NCBI RefSeq assembly: GCF_913063105.1
Contig: NZ_CAJXYQ010000001.1
Location: 392,495-456,494, forward strand
DNA length: 64,000 nt
DNA from: an uncultured Draconibacterium sp.
GTDB taxonomy: Bacteria > Bacteroidota > Bacteroidia > Bacteroidales > Prolixibacteraceae
Direction of reading: 5' to 3'
Positions 8,704 through 16,713 of the stretch are shown here, one piece after another. The translations under genes and the position numbers were made by a program. The notes under the pieces were generated by a model, which was given only the letters and a program-made list of their open reading frames with translations, did not search any database and was not told the DNA's origin. The first letter of the stretch is position 1; the number at the start of each line of letters is the position of its first letter.

Positions 8704-9534
8704 TTAAAGTTTTAATTTCATTTTATACTGTGTTAAAAAATGGTGCAGGCCAAGTGCTTGCAAAAATTGCTGGGTGGCTCCGCTTGAATCGGCAACGTTT
8801 ATAACGGCAGGTTCGTTTTTACAAACACCAGAAAAATGGCTAAAAAGTGCTGTTCCAATGCCACTTCGTCGATGGGTCTTGTCAACCGAAAATTGGGCAA
8901 TTCGGCCACTTCCGGGATTGGCGGAAAGATAGCCGACTAATTTATTTTGATGGTGAATTACCCATGTTTTGTAGGTACTGAGCTTTTCAATAGTTTGCGT
9001 TGTATGTTGCCAGGTGGGTTGCCAGTCCCAAAATGTTTCAGGTGTTTGAAAAGCTCCCTGGTATTCTTCCACCAAAAAGTTGTTTTTCTGAACCGAATTA
9101 GTTGGAAAACCTTTAAAACAATGCAACTCGTTTTCGATGCAAAAACCCACCGATGTGTATGATTTTATAGCAGCTTCGTTCTGTTTCATCACCTCCAGTT
9201 CCAGCTCTTCAACCCCGGCTTTTTGTAAACGGGGAAGAATAAATTTATACATGCGGGCAGTGGCGTGTTTTCCTCTGAATTCGGGTATAACACCGGTTCC
9301 TGCGTTGTAGGCTCTTTTTGTTTTGTTACCGCGAATAGCATGAAAAATAAAACCAACAGGTTTATCATTGGCAAAAACGCCAACCGAATGTTTCAGGCTA
9401 ATAGCCTCTGAATACATTTTTTGTTGCAAGGCTTCAGGTGTGAGCTGTATGCTTACAAAATAATCGGCAAACGCAGCATTAAAAAGGCTGCTTAAGGTTT
9501 CAGGCAGCAGATTTTCAAGTGTGCGAAATTGCAT
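8704..9534 (-). CDS. GNAT-family N-acetyltransferase with tandem GNAT domains
   Basis: A 276-residue protein made of two GNAT-like halves. The first (residues 20-130) contains the acetyl-CoA motif region VIPEFRGKHATARMY and the closing AAIKSYTSVGF. The second (about 150-276) contains the R/QxxGxG/A-type motif THRRSGIGTALF. Such double-GNAT proteins usually keep acetyl-CoA binding in one half and use the other for substrate. The acceptor cannot be told from sequence. It lies between the Crp/Fnr terminator and a small membrane protein gene that is probably co-transcribed. Confidence 0.82.
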   Translation of the reverse strand: MQFRTLENLLPETLSSLFNAAFADYFVSIQLTPEALQQKMYSEAISLKHSVGVFANDKPVGFIFHAIRGNKTKRAYNAGTGVIPEFRGKHATARMYKFILPRLQKAGVEELELEVMKQNEAAIKSYTSVGFCIENELHCFKGFPTNSVQKNNFLVEEYQGAFQTPETFWDWQPTWQHTTQTIEKLSTYKTWVIHHQNKLVGYLSANPGSGRIAQFSVDKTHRRSGIGTALFSHFSGVCKNEPAVINVADSSGATQQFLQALGLHHFLTQYKMKLKL

Positions 9535-9578
9535 TCTTTTTAGTTTTTATAACGGTAGAAAACAATATAAAGTATAAA

Positions 9579-9604
9579 TAAAAAAACCGGCTAATAGCCG
9601 GTTT
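9579..9604 (-). terminator. Rho-independent terminator of the Crp/Fnr gene
   Basis: Arms AAACCGGC (9584-9591) and GCCGGTTT (9597-9604) enclose a five-base loop. On the minus strand the hairpin is followed by a run of T residues (A run at 9579-9585 on the plus strand). It lies 20 bp past the Crp/Fnr stop codon. Confidence 0.8.
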
Positions 9605-9623
9605 AAATAGTTATGCTGTTTGA

Positions 9624-10325
9624 TTATAAATTAGCAACACGGGTAAGCGTAGGGATATCTAAAAATTTAATCTTACGGCCCTGTAATTCAATTAATTTGT
9701 CGTTTTTAAATTCCGATAATAAACGAATTACCGACTCGGTAGCGGTACCCACCATATTGGCCAGTTCTTCGCGAGTTAACGATATTTGAAGCGTATTCTG
9801 GTTGTCAAGTTCAAAATTTTCTTTTAACAGTAAAAGTACTTCGGCCAGTCGTTCGCGCACGGTTTTTTGCGCAATATCGGTAATGTAATCGTTGGCCTCG
9901 CGTAATTCGCGACAAACAATCTGTAGCATATGATGCGAAAACTGCCAGTTATTCTGAATAAGAAACAGTAAAGTTTGGTACGGAACATGGCAAAGTGCAG
10001 CATCATCAATTACTTTGGCTGTGGTGCAGGCCAGCTCCTGGCTAAGCAACGAACGATAGGCAATAATTTCTCCTTTTTTTGCAAATCGAATAATCTGTTC
10101 TTTGCCGTCAATACCGGTTTTAAAAATTTTTACAATACCCCTGGTAACACAGAAAAAACCTGTTAAGCGGCTGCCTTCACGATAAATAATGGTGCCTTTT
10201 TTGTACAACGAACATGTTTTTTCATAATTCAAGCGGGTAAATTCATCTTCTGTTAACTTTTTAAACAGCTGAAAACCATTCAAATTTGCTTCTTCTTCCG
10301 ACGGCCTTTTTATTGCACTTCTCAT
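9624..10325 (-). CDS. Crp/Fnr-family transcriptional regulator
   Basis: A 233-residue regulator with an N-terminal cyclic-nucleotide-binding-like beta barrel (about 35-130), a dimerisation helix (about 135-165) and a C-terminal winged helix (SLTREELANMVGTATESVIRLLSEF, about 180-210). It lacks the N-terminal cysteine cluster typical of oxygen-sensing Fnr; the cysteines present (near positions 39, 58 and 95) are scattered. The effector is therefore unknown. It is transcribed away from an OsmC-like gene, and an almost perfect 20-bp palindrome lies between them, a natural candidate for its binding site. Family certain, signal unknown. Confidence 0.92.
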   Translation of the reverse strand: MRSAIKRPSEEEANLNGFQLFKKLTEDEFTRLNYEKTCSLYKKGTIIYREGSRLTGFFCVTRGIVKIFKTGIDGKEQIIRFAKKGEIIAYRSLLSQELACTTAKVIDDAALCHVPYQTLLFLIQNNWQFSHHMLQIVCRELREANDYITDIAQKTVRERLAEVLLLLKENFELDNQNTLQISLTREELANMVGTATESVIRLLSEFKNDKLIELQGRKIKFLDIPTLTRVANL

Positions 10326-10411
10326 TTCCTGTTCTGATTATTCGATATTAATATTGAAATAAGCTTTATTTAATTCTGCCTTAAAAATACAATTATCTAC
10401 TTTATCCGAAA

Positions 10412-10431
10412 AACTATTTATATAGATAGTT
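10412..10431. promoter_or_regulatory. 20-bp palindrome, candidate Crp/Fnr-type operator
   Basis: The half-sites AACTATTTAT and ATAGATAGTT are reverse complements with one mismatch pair. The site lies in the divergent gap between the Crp/Fnr-family gene and the OsmC-like gene, immediately upstream of the osmC -7 element. Its centre would be about 30 bp upstream of the expected transcription start, where binding could block or recruit polymerase. Function is inferred from symmetry and position only. Confidence 0.5.
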
Positions 10432-10436
10432 GGTTG

Positions 10437-10444
10437 TATATTTG
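10437..10444 (+). promoter_or_regulatory. Bacteroidota-type -7 promoter element (TATATTTG) for the OsmC-like gene
   Basis: An exact match to TAnnTTTG, 40 bp before the ATG at 10485. No convincing -33 TTG is seen at the usual distance, so an activator bound at the adjacent palindrome may be needed. Position and consensus are seen; activity is inferred. Confidence 0.55.
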
Positions 10445-10484
10445 TGTTACAAATAAAATTAAAGCAATTTAAACCAAGGATGTT

Positions 10485-10901
10485 ATGAAGCATATTGTAG
10501 ATATGGCCTGGACCGACAAACTCGCATTTAAAGCCGATATGGATGGTCATGAAGTAATTATTGATGCCTCGGAAGAAGTTGGAGGTAGCGATTTGGGACC
10601 ACGCCCCAAAAAATTAATGCTTACCGCTCTTGCCGGTTGTACAGGTATTGATGTGGTGATGATTTTAAAAAAAATGAAGGTGGATTTTGAAGCCCTGAAC
10701 GTAATTGTTGAAGGTGAACTTACGGAAGAACATCCGAAATATTACAATAAAATGACTATTGTTTACCAGTTTAAAGGCAAGGATTTGCCGCTGGCAAAGC
10801 TGGAAAAAGCTGTAAAACTCTCAGAAGAAAAATATTGCGGGGTAAGTGCTGTTTATCGCGAAGCCATGGATATGAAAACCGAGATCAGAGTAGTGGAATA
10901 A
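10485..10901 (+). CDS. OsmC-family redox protein
   Basis: A 138-residue OsmC/YhfA-like protein. Family members reduce organic hydroperoxides with two cysteines. Both are present in their usual settings: Cys in LTALAGCTGIDV (about residue 52) and Cys in EKYCGVSAVY (about residue 119). The length and lack of Ohr-specific segments favour the OsmC/YhfA branch over Ohr. A TAnnTTTG promoter and a palindrome lie upstream next to the divergent Crp/Fnr gene, and a hairpin terminator lies 26 bp after the stop, so it is probably monocistronic. Substrate not determined. Confidence 0.9.
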   Translation: MKHIVDMAWTDKLAFKADMDGHEVIIDASEEVGGSDLGPRPKKLMLTALAGCTGIDVVMILKKMKVDFEALNVIVEGELTEEHPKYYNKMTIVYQFKGKDLPLAKLEKAVKLSEEKYCGVSAVYREAMDMKTEIRVVE

Positions 10902-10926
10902 TTTTAAGTACACTGAAAAAATACTG

Positions 10927-10957
10927 AAAGCAATCTTTTTACAGGGTTGCTTTTTGT
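10927..10957 (+). terminator. Terminator of the OsmC-like gene
   Basis: AAAGCAA (10927-10933) pairs with TTGCTTT (10947-10953) and is followed by further T residues. It is modest in strength but well placed, 26 bp after the stop codon. Confidence 0.6.
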
Positions 10958-11311
10958 CTTTATGCCAGACGGGCAGTTCCTTTTCCAATCGATGAAAAGG
11001 AACTCCCGATTTATCGGGATCAAAAAATAACCTTTGCGTTTTTCAATGTGACAGATTAGCCCGACTGACGGATTTTTGACGAGCCCGCACAAGGCTTGCC
11101 CTAAGATCCGACTTCGATAAAAGACATTATTTATGATAAAAGTTGTCGAGGTTATCCAATTCGTAGGATCGTCATAAAAGCACATTGACAGACAGAATTA
11201 TTACTTGAATGATCCTGACCTGTATTATTGAATTTCCTAAAATTAAAAATGTCTGCAAACATTTATCTAGTGAAACTTTTATAATTTTATTGGTTATTAA
11301 AGAATCTCACT
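10958..11311. other. Intergenic region with two strong inverted repeats, no gene seen
   Basis: This gap holds AGTTCCTTTT (10975-10984) with AAAAGGAACT (10995-11004), perfect ten-base arms, and directly after it TCCCGAT (11004-11010) with ATCGGGA (11013-11019). A TCCCGAT/ATCGGGA hairpin recurs at 48811-48829. The rest is AT-rich. A 93-codon open frame on the minus strand here has no family features and is read as chance. No clear promoter for the dehydrogenase downstream was found. Confidence 0.55.
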
Positions 11312-12676
11312 ATGTTAAAATCAATAAATCCGCTTACTGGCGAAACAGTAAAAACGTATCAAAAACATTCTGACGAAGGCGTTGAAAAAATAATCAATTC
11401 AGTAGATAAAGTCTGGCACCACTGGCGAAGTACTTCCTTTCATCACAGGGGGCAGTTAATGCAAAACGCAGCCAGTATTTTGCGCAGCCGAAAAGAAGAG
11501 CTGGCTTTACTGATGGCCATTGAAATGGGAAAGGTAAAAAGTGAAGGCATTGCCGAAATTGAAAAATGTGCCTGGGTTTGTGAATATTATGCAGGCAATG
11601 CTGAAAGCTTTCTTGAGAATGAAAACATTGCAACACAGGCAACAAAATCGTATGTTACGTATCAACCGCTTGGGACTATTTTGGCTGTTATGCCCTGGAA
11701 TTTTCCGTTTTGGCAGGTATTTCGTTTTGCAGCTCCAACTTTAATGGCAGGCAATACGGCGGTTTTAAAACATGCCAGTAATGTACCGGCTTGCGCCTTG
11801 GCTATCGAAGAAATTTTTCGCGAAGCCGGTTTCCCTGAAAATGTATTTCGCACCTTATTGATTGGAAGTCCATTGGTGGAAAAGGTGATAAAACACAAGG
11901 CCGTTAAAGGTGTGAGTTTTACCGGAAGCGAAGCAGCCGGAAGAAGCGTTGCTGCTTTGGCCGGAAGCGAACTAAAAAAATGTGTTTTGGAGCTTGGTGG
12001 CAGCGATCCGTATCTGATTTTAAAAGATGCCAGGCTCGAAACAGCTGCCAAACAATGTGCTGCCGGCCGGCTTTTAAATGCCGGACAAAGTTGCATTGGC
12101 GCCAAACGATTTATTGTGGAAGAAGAAGTATATGCGCATTTTCTGGAGCTGTTTACCCACGAAATGAATGCAGCTCACTTTGGCGACCCATTTGATGAAG
12201 AAAGTACAATGGGGCCAATGGCACGCGAAGATTTACGCGATGAGCTGCACCAGCAGGTGGTGGCTTCGGTAAACAAAGGGGCAGAGGTAATTTTGGGTGG
12301 CGAAATTCCACACCGGAAAGGAGCCTTTTATCCGCCTACTATACTTGAAAATGTAAAACCCGGAATGCCGGCTTACCATGAAGAACTTTTCGGACCGGTA
12401 GCTTCGGTAATTAAAGTTAAAGATGAAAAAGAAGCCATACGCGTAGCTAACGATACCGAATTTGGACTGGGTGCCGCAGTGTTTACCAACAACCTTAAAA
12501 AAGGCGAGCACCTGGCAGAAATTGAACTGGAAGCCGGAGCCTGTTTTGTTAATGATTTTGTAAAATCAGATCCGCGACTGCCTTTTGGCGGCATAAAAAG
12601 CAGTGGCTTTGGCCGCGAGCTTTCCGTGCATGGTATAAAAGAATTTATGAATGTAAAAACAGTGGTGATAAAGTAA
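11312..12676 (+). CDS. NAD(P)-dependent succinate-semialdehyde dehydrogenase family protein
   Basis: Aldehyde dehydrogenase of 454 residues, most like the GabD/Sad branch that oxidises succinate semialdehyde to succinate. The N-terminus LKSINPLTGETVKTY, the MPWNFPFWQV cofactor motif, the catalytic glutamate in LELGGSDPYLIL and the nucleophilic cysteine in NAGQSCIGAKRF are all present, as is the C-terminal DPRLPFGGIKSSGFGREL. The exact aldehyde cannot be fixed by sequence alone. It stands alone between the OsmC-like gene and a convergent small gene three bases away. No GABA transaminase is nearby. Confidence 0.9.
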   Translation: MLKSINPLTGETVKTYQKHSDEGVEKIINSVDKVWHHWRSTSFHHRGQLMQNAASILRSRKEELALLMAIEMGKVKSEGIAEIEKCAWVCEYYAGNAESFLENENIATQATKSYVTYQPLGTILAVMPWNFPFWQVFRFAAPTLMAGNTAVLKHASNVPACALAIEEIFREAGFPENVFRTLLIGSPLVEKVIKHKAVKGVSFTGSEAAGRSVAALAGSELKKCVLELGGSDPYLILKDARLETAAKQCAAGRLLNAGQSCIGAKRFIVEEEVYAHFLELFTHEMNAAHFGDPFDEESTMGPMAREDLRDELHQQVVASVNKGAEVILGGEIPHRKGAFYPPTILENVKPGMPAYHEELFGPVASVIKVKDEKEAIRVANDTEFGLGAAVFTNNLKKGEHLAEIELEAGACFVNDFVKSDPRLPFGGIKSSGFGRELSVHGIKEFMNVKTVVIK

Positions 12677-12679
12677 GGT

Positions 12680-12949
12680 TTAAGGCTTTTTCCAGGGTAC
12701 AAACGCATACAATTTTTTACCCGCAAACTGGCCAATAAAAAAGCTGCCAAATAAAAGTGGAGCTAAGGTAAAACTTAGCTGTAAATCGAAAGATTTCCGG
12801 ATAATTACCACCAACGGAACGGGAAAATAAATGGCCACAAACCACCAGAATGAAAACTTGCGATAAGCACTTCGCCAATAGCCAAAAGGTAAATTAACAA
12901 GAATAGTGGCCAGGCAGGTGTAAATAATATTCCAATCCGGGTTGTACAA
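12680..12949 (-). CDS. Small membrane protein at the end of the uptake-haem operon
   Basis: An 89-residue protein with three probable transmembrane helices (about 7-24, 35-50 and 57-75) and a basic C-terminus (KKLYAFVPWKKP). I do not recognise a family. It starts six bases after hemH on the same strand and so is almost certainly in the haem operon. A role in haem or porphyrin handling, or in the oxygen-independent branch of the pathway, is a guess from context only. Confidence 0.65.
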   Translation of the reverse strand: MYNPDWNIIYTCLATILVNLPFGYWRSAYRKFSFWWFVAIYFPVPLVVIIRKSFDLQLSFTLAPLLFGSFFIGQFAGKKLYAFVPWKKP

Positions 12950-12955
12950 GATGTT

Positions 12956-13972
12956 TTACTGGTTTGCTGACTTTACGAGGTGAACAAGCGTTTTTACCCA
13001 GCTTTCATGGGTGTTTAAACTTTCTACCAATTGCAGTTTTTCGCCACCTTTTTCTAGAAATTCCTCGGCATATTCATAAGCAATTTCAAGCGTTGTTTCC
13101 AGGCAATCGGTTACAAACGAGGGAGCAACCACCAAAATACGTTTTTTGCCTTCTGAGAGCTTTTCGGCCAACAATTCATCGGTAAATGGTGTAAGCCAGT
13201 TTTTTGACAGGCGCGACTGAAACCCCAGCGAATAATCAGTGGCTGCTAGTTGTAATTTGTTTGCAATTAAGCGGGTTGTTTCATATACTGTTGCCCGGTA
13301 ACAAAATGTTCCATGTGCCGGTAATGCTTTTGTGCACGAACAGTTTTCAACCCGAATACCCGGATGACATTTTTCCACCTGGCGGTTGGGTAATCCGTGG
13401 TACGAAAAAATAATATGATCGAATTGCTTCAGGTCGTGTTCCCGAATCCGCTCAACAAAAGCATCAATAAATTGTGGCTTGTTATAAAACTGGTCTACCT
13501 CAAATATTCGGGCTTTTATTCCCAGCTTTTTTATTTCGTTTTTGGCAGCAACAAGCGCTGTTTCGGTGGTAGACATAGCATGTTGTGGAAACAACGGAAG
13601 CAAAATAATTTTGCTAAACCCTTTGTTGTTAATTTGTTGAAGGGCAGCTTTATAGCCCGGAATTCCGTAGCGCATTCCCAGAAAAACTTCGTAATCGGTA
13701 CCCAGTTCGTTTTGTAGTTTTTGGGTCAGTTCTTCAGAAATATATATCAGCGGCGAACCTTTTTTTGTCCATAAGCGCAGGTAAAGTTTGGTTGATTTTT
13801 TTACACGAAACGGAATAATAATCAGGTTTACCAGAATTTTTCGTAGCAGCCACGGGATATCAATTACCCGTTTGTCGTTTAAAAATTGCGTAAGGTATTT
13901 TTTTACGGCAGGAACAGTTGGCGAATCGGGGCTTCCAACGTTTATTAATAAAACAGCTGTTTTTTTATTCAT
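12956..13972 (-). CDS. hemH: Ferrochelatase
   Basis: Inserts Fe(II) into protoporphyrin IX, or into coproporphyrin III in some lineages, as the last metal-insertion step. The 338-residue sequence begins TAVLLINVGSPDSP, the normal ferrochelatase start, and contains the catalytic-histidine motif IIFSYHGLPNRQ near residue 190, with a cysteine-containing segment (VENCSCTKALPAHGTFCYRA) just after. Its ATG overlaps the stop of the protoporphyrinogen oxidase gene by four bases (ATGA), a mark of translational coupling. It belongs to the minus-strand operon running from about 20.6 kb. Confidence 0.95.
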   Translation of the reverse strand: MNKKTAVLLINVGSPDSPTVPAVKKYLTQFLNDKRVIDIPWLLRKILVNLIIIPFRVKKSTKLYLRLWTKKGSPLIYISEELTQKLQNELGTDYEVFLGMRYGIPGYKAALQQINNKGFSKIILLPLFPQHAMSTTETALVAAKNEIKKLGIKARIFEVDQFYNKPQFIDAFVERIREHDLKQFDHIIFSYHGLPNRQVEKCHPGIRVENCSCTKALPAHGTFCYRATVYETTRLIANKLQLAATDYSLGFQSRLSKNWLTPFTDELLAEKLSEGKKRILVVAPSFVTDCLETTLEIAYEYAEEFLEKGGEKLQLVESLNTHESWVKTLVHLVKSANQ

Positions 13973-15327
13973 GAGTAAGTGGTAAAAAAGTTGTTAGCAA
14001 TAATTCTTCCTTGTTTAATTCTATCGGCCATTCCAATACCGTCGCGCATATTTCCGGCAAGCGTAAGTCCTTTAAATTCTGTCTCTAAATCAGAAATAGC
14101 CTGTAGTTTTTGTTCGCTTTCAAAACTGTACTGAGGTATGGCGTATTTGTACCTGAACAGTTCCAATAAATCTGGTTTAAACTGTTTAAGTCCCATCATT
14201 TCGCCAACTTCTTTTTTTACAATTTGCTCAATTTCTTGCTTGCTGTACTCAAAAAATTCGGGCTTTTTTACTCCTCCCAGAAACACTGAAAGCAAAGCCC
14301 CGTTTTTTGGTGCCCTGTTTTTTAAAAACGAGCCGGGCAGTAAAATGCCCAGCACATCGCGGTTTTCAGCCGAAGGTACAAGCCCGCCAAACGATTGTAT
14401 GGGTATGCCTTCCCAGTTGTTAAAACCAAGAATCACCTGCGTAATTTTGGCGTAATTCATTTTTTCAATTGCTCCCAGTTTTGCTTTGGGTAAAAATGGA
14501 AATAAACTGCGTAATGCATGCGATCCCACCGTAGAAATAACATGTGTAAATGATTCTGAATTAACGGAAAAATGAAATTCGTTGCTTTGTTTTACCTCCA
14601 GGTTTTTACATGCAAGCCTGATGTTTTCGCTACCAATATTTTTTACCAGGGCGTTTATTAAATTTTCCAGTCCGTTTTCAACCGAAAAAACCTGTCGGTT
14701 GGCTTTGGTTGGTTTGCCGTTTTTTCGCTCGCGATGTTTTTGTATACCTCCGCGTATAAAGCTGCCATAGTTTTGCTCAAGTGCATACAATTTAGGCAAA
14801 GCAAAGCGGGTAACCAGCTGCTCGGGGTCTCCGGCATATACCCCCGACAGGAAAGGGTCGACAGCATTTCGCAGAAATGTTTTACCCATTCGCCGGCGAA
14901 CCATATCGGCAACAGTCTCGTTCGGATTGTTTCCTTTTTTTCGCCAGGGTTCGCCCAGCATCCTTAATTTATCGTGCCAGCTAAATAGCGGTGTTGTTAG
15001 GCTTTTAAAGCCACCCATGTGCATTTCGTGCCATTTGTTGCCCAACCAAATCCAACGCGCTTTAGCAGCCTGGTTGGCGTATTCCAGGGTACAATCGGCA
15101 GCCAGGTCTTCAAACAGTTCGGCCGCCTCCTCCTGCGACATGGAGCCGGTATTGGGTCCCGATTCGTACACAAAACCATTTTTTTGGTGGGTTTTAATTA
15201 CACCGCCGGCCCTGTTGTCTTTCTCGAAAACCTGCACCTGAAAACCAAATTTTTGAAGATAGTAAGCAGTGGTTAATCCGGTTAAACCTGCCCCAATAAC
15301 AGCAATATTTAGTTCCTTTTTTTGCAT
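13969..15327 (-). CDS. hemY: FAD-dependent protoporphyrinogen (coproporphyrinogen) oxidase, HemY type
   Basis: Oxidises the porphyrinogen ring to the porphyrin by six electrons. The dinucleotide-binding fold IAVIGAGLTGLTTAYYL sits at the N-terminus, followed by EKDNRAGGVIKTH. The C-terminal FAD segment LAGNMRDGIGMADRIKQG closes the fold, as in the family. The start is placed at the ATG at 15327 (MQKKELNIAVIGAG), four bases after hemN; an upstream in-frame ATG inside hemN adds 12 residues that do not belong to the fold. HemY enzymes use oxygen, whereas the next gene HemN does not, an interesting mix. Some databases call this hemG. Confidence 0.92.
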   Translation of the reverse strand: MQKKELNIAVIGAGLTGLTTAYYLQKFGFQVQVFEKDNRAGGVIKTHQKNGFVYESGPNTGSMSQEEAAELFEDLAADCTLEYANQAAKARWIWLGNKWHEMHMGGFKSLTTPLFSWHDKLRMLGEPWRKKGNNPNETVADMVRRRMGKTFLRNAVDPFLSGVYAGDPEQLVTRFALPKLYALEQNYGSFIRGGIQKHRERKNGKPTKANRQVFSVENGLENLINALVKNIGSENIRLACKNLEVKQSNEFHFSVNSESFTHVISTVGSHALRSLFPFLPKAKLGAIEKMNYAKITQVILGFNNWEGIPIQSFGGLVPSAENRDVLGILLPGSFLKNRAPKNGALLSVFLGGVKKPEFFEYSKQEIEQIVKKEVGEMMGLKQFKPDLLELFRYKYAIPQYSFESEQKLQAISDLETEFKGLTLAGNMRDGIGMADRIKQGRIIANNFFTTYS

Positions 15328-15331
15328 GATT

Positions 15332-16708
15332 TTACAAGGCTTTAGAAAATTTCTGCGTAGCATTTCTCATATTCGGATCGAGGCTGGCAGCGATGTTCCG
15401 AACAAAGAACCTGCCTTTTTCGCTCACCGAAATGGATTCATTTGTAACGCTTAACAGTCCTTCGTTTACAAAATCCATGAGATGGGATTCGTTGTATGCA
15501 ATACTTTGTTTGATGTGTTCAGTAGTTGTTTTTAGTACTTGTTCGGCTTCGTGCCACGAGAAGTAATAGTTACACATTACCTCGTTAATTACATGCCTGA
15601 TAATTTTTTCGTCTGGATTAAGCCGATAACCCTTTTCAATGGTAAATTTTCCTTTGTTAATCTGGTCGACATACACGTTGGTATCTTTGGCATTTTGTGC
15701 ATAGGCACTTTCCAGCTGGCTAATTCCGGTTGCTCCAAAGGCATACACCTGGCCGGTGGTTTCGCGGGTACAATAGCCCTGAAAATTACGGTGTAAGGTT
15801 TTGTTTTTAAAGGCCAGGTTAAGTTCGTCATCGGGGCGGGCAAAATGGTCGAGACCAATGGCATCGTAACCATTTTCAGTCAGTAAACGATATCCAACCT
15901 CAAACATGGCCAGCTTTTTTGTGGCCGATGGCAAACCCCGGGCATCCAATATTTTTTGTGCCTTTTTTACCCACGGAACATGGGCATACGAAAAAGTAAC
16001 CAGGCGGTCGGGCGACAAGCTGATGGCCCTCTTAATGGTTTCTGCAAACGAGTCTTCATCCTGGAACGGAAGACCATAAATAAAATCGAAGTTTACACTG
16101 GTATTTTTGTGGCTGCGTATCAAGGCTACCAGTTCTTCTTCGGGAATAACCGAAGCATCGCGGTTTACATTGTATAAAACCTGCTGGTTAAAATCCTGAA
16201 TACCCAGACTAAAGCGGTTGAATTTTAAGGCCACCAGCCGGTTGATGTAATCCTGGTTAAGCATGGCCGGGTGGCACTCCATGGCAATTTCCGGATTTGG
16301 AATATATTCGAAAAGCTCGTGAATCAGGTTCATAATATCCTCAATCATTGCAATAGGCAAGGAGTTTGGCGTGCCACCTCCCCAGTGCACCTGCGAAACT
16401 TTTCGCTTTGAATCGAGCAAAGCCCGCACCATTCGAATTTCCTTTTTTAGCGCATCAACATAAACCTGCATTTTGTTTTTATCGCGCGTGAGGTGCGTGT
16501 TACAGCCACAAAAATGACAGATTTTCGGACAAAAAGGAATATGGATATAAATGGAAATATTTTGCGGATTTTCCCGGTTCGACTCCTCCAGCACTTTCAC
16601 ATATTCTTCGGGGCTAAAATCAGCTGAAAAAAAGTTGGCCGGAGGATAACTTGTATACCGCGGAACCGGGGTGTTGTATTTTTCTATCAGGTTTTGTGGA
16701 ATATTCAT
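15332..16708 (-). CDS. hemN: Oxygen-independent coproporphyrinogen III oxidase
   Basis: Radical SAM enzyme decarboxylating coproporphyrinogen III to protoporphyrinogen IX. It is a true HemN rather than HemW: it has the PRYTSYPPA segment near the N-terminus, the cluster motif CPKICHFCGC with the extra cysteine, VHWGGGTPNSL for SAM binding, and the full 458-residue length with the C-terminal domain. It is in the middle of the operon, five bases after the MFS permease and four bases before the HemY-type oxidase. Assignment is firm. Confidence 0.96.
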   Translation of the reverse strand: MNIPQNLIEKYNTPVPRYTSYPPANFFSADFSPEEYVKVLEESNRENPQNISIYIHIPFCPKICHFCGCNTHLTRDKNKMQVYVDALKKEIRMVRALLDSKRKVSQVHWGGGTPNSLPIAMIEDIMNLIHELFEYIPNPEIAMECHPAMLNQDYINRLVALKFNRFSLGIQDFNQQVLYNVNRDASVIPEEELVALIRSHKNTSVNFDFIYGLPFQDEDSFAETIKRAISLSPDRLVTFSYAHVPWVKKAQKILDARGLPSATKKLAMFEVGYRLLTENGYDAIGLDHFARPDDELNLAFKNKTLHRNFQGYCTRETTGQVYAFGATGISQLESAYAQNAKDTNVYVDQINKGKFTIEKGYRLNPDEKIIRHVINEVMCNYYFSWHEAEQVLKTTTEHIKQSIAYNESHLMDFVNEGLLSVTNESISVSEKGRFFVRNIAASLDPNMRNATQKFSKAL

Positions 16709-16713
16709 AGGTA

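Noticed and set aside
10904..11185. A 93-codon minus-strand frame after the OsmC-like gene
   Set aside because: It spans a terminator and two inverted repeats and has no family features.
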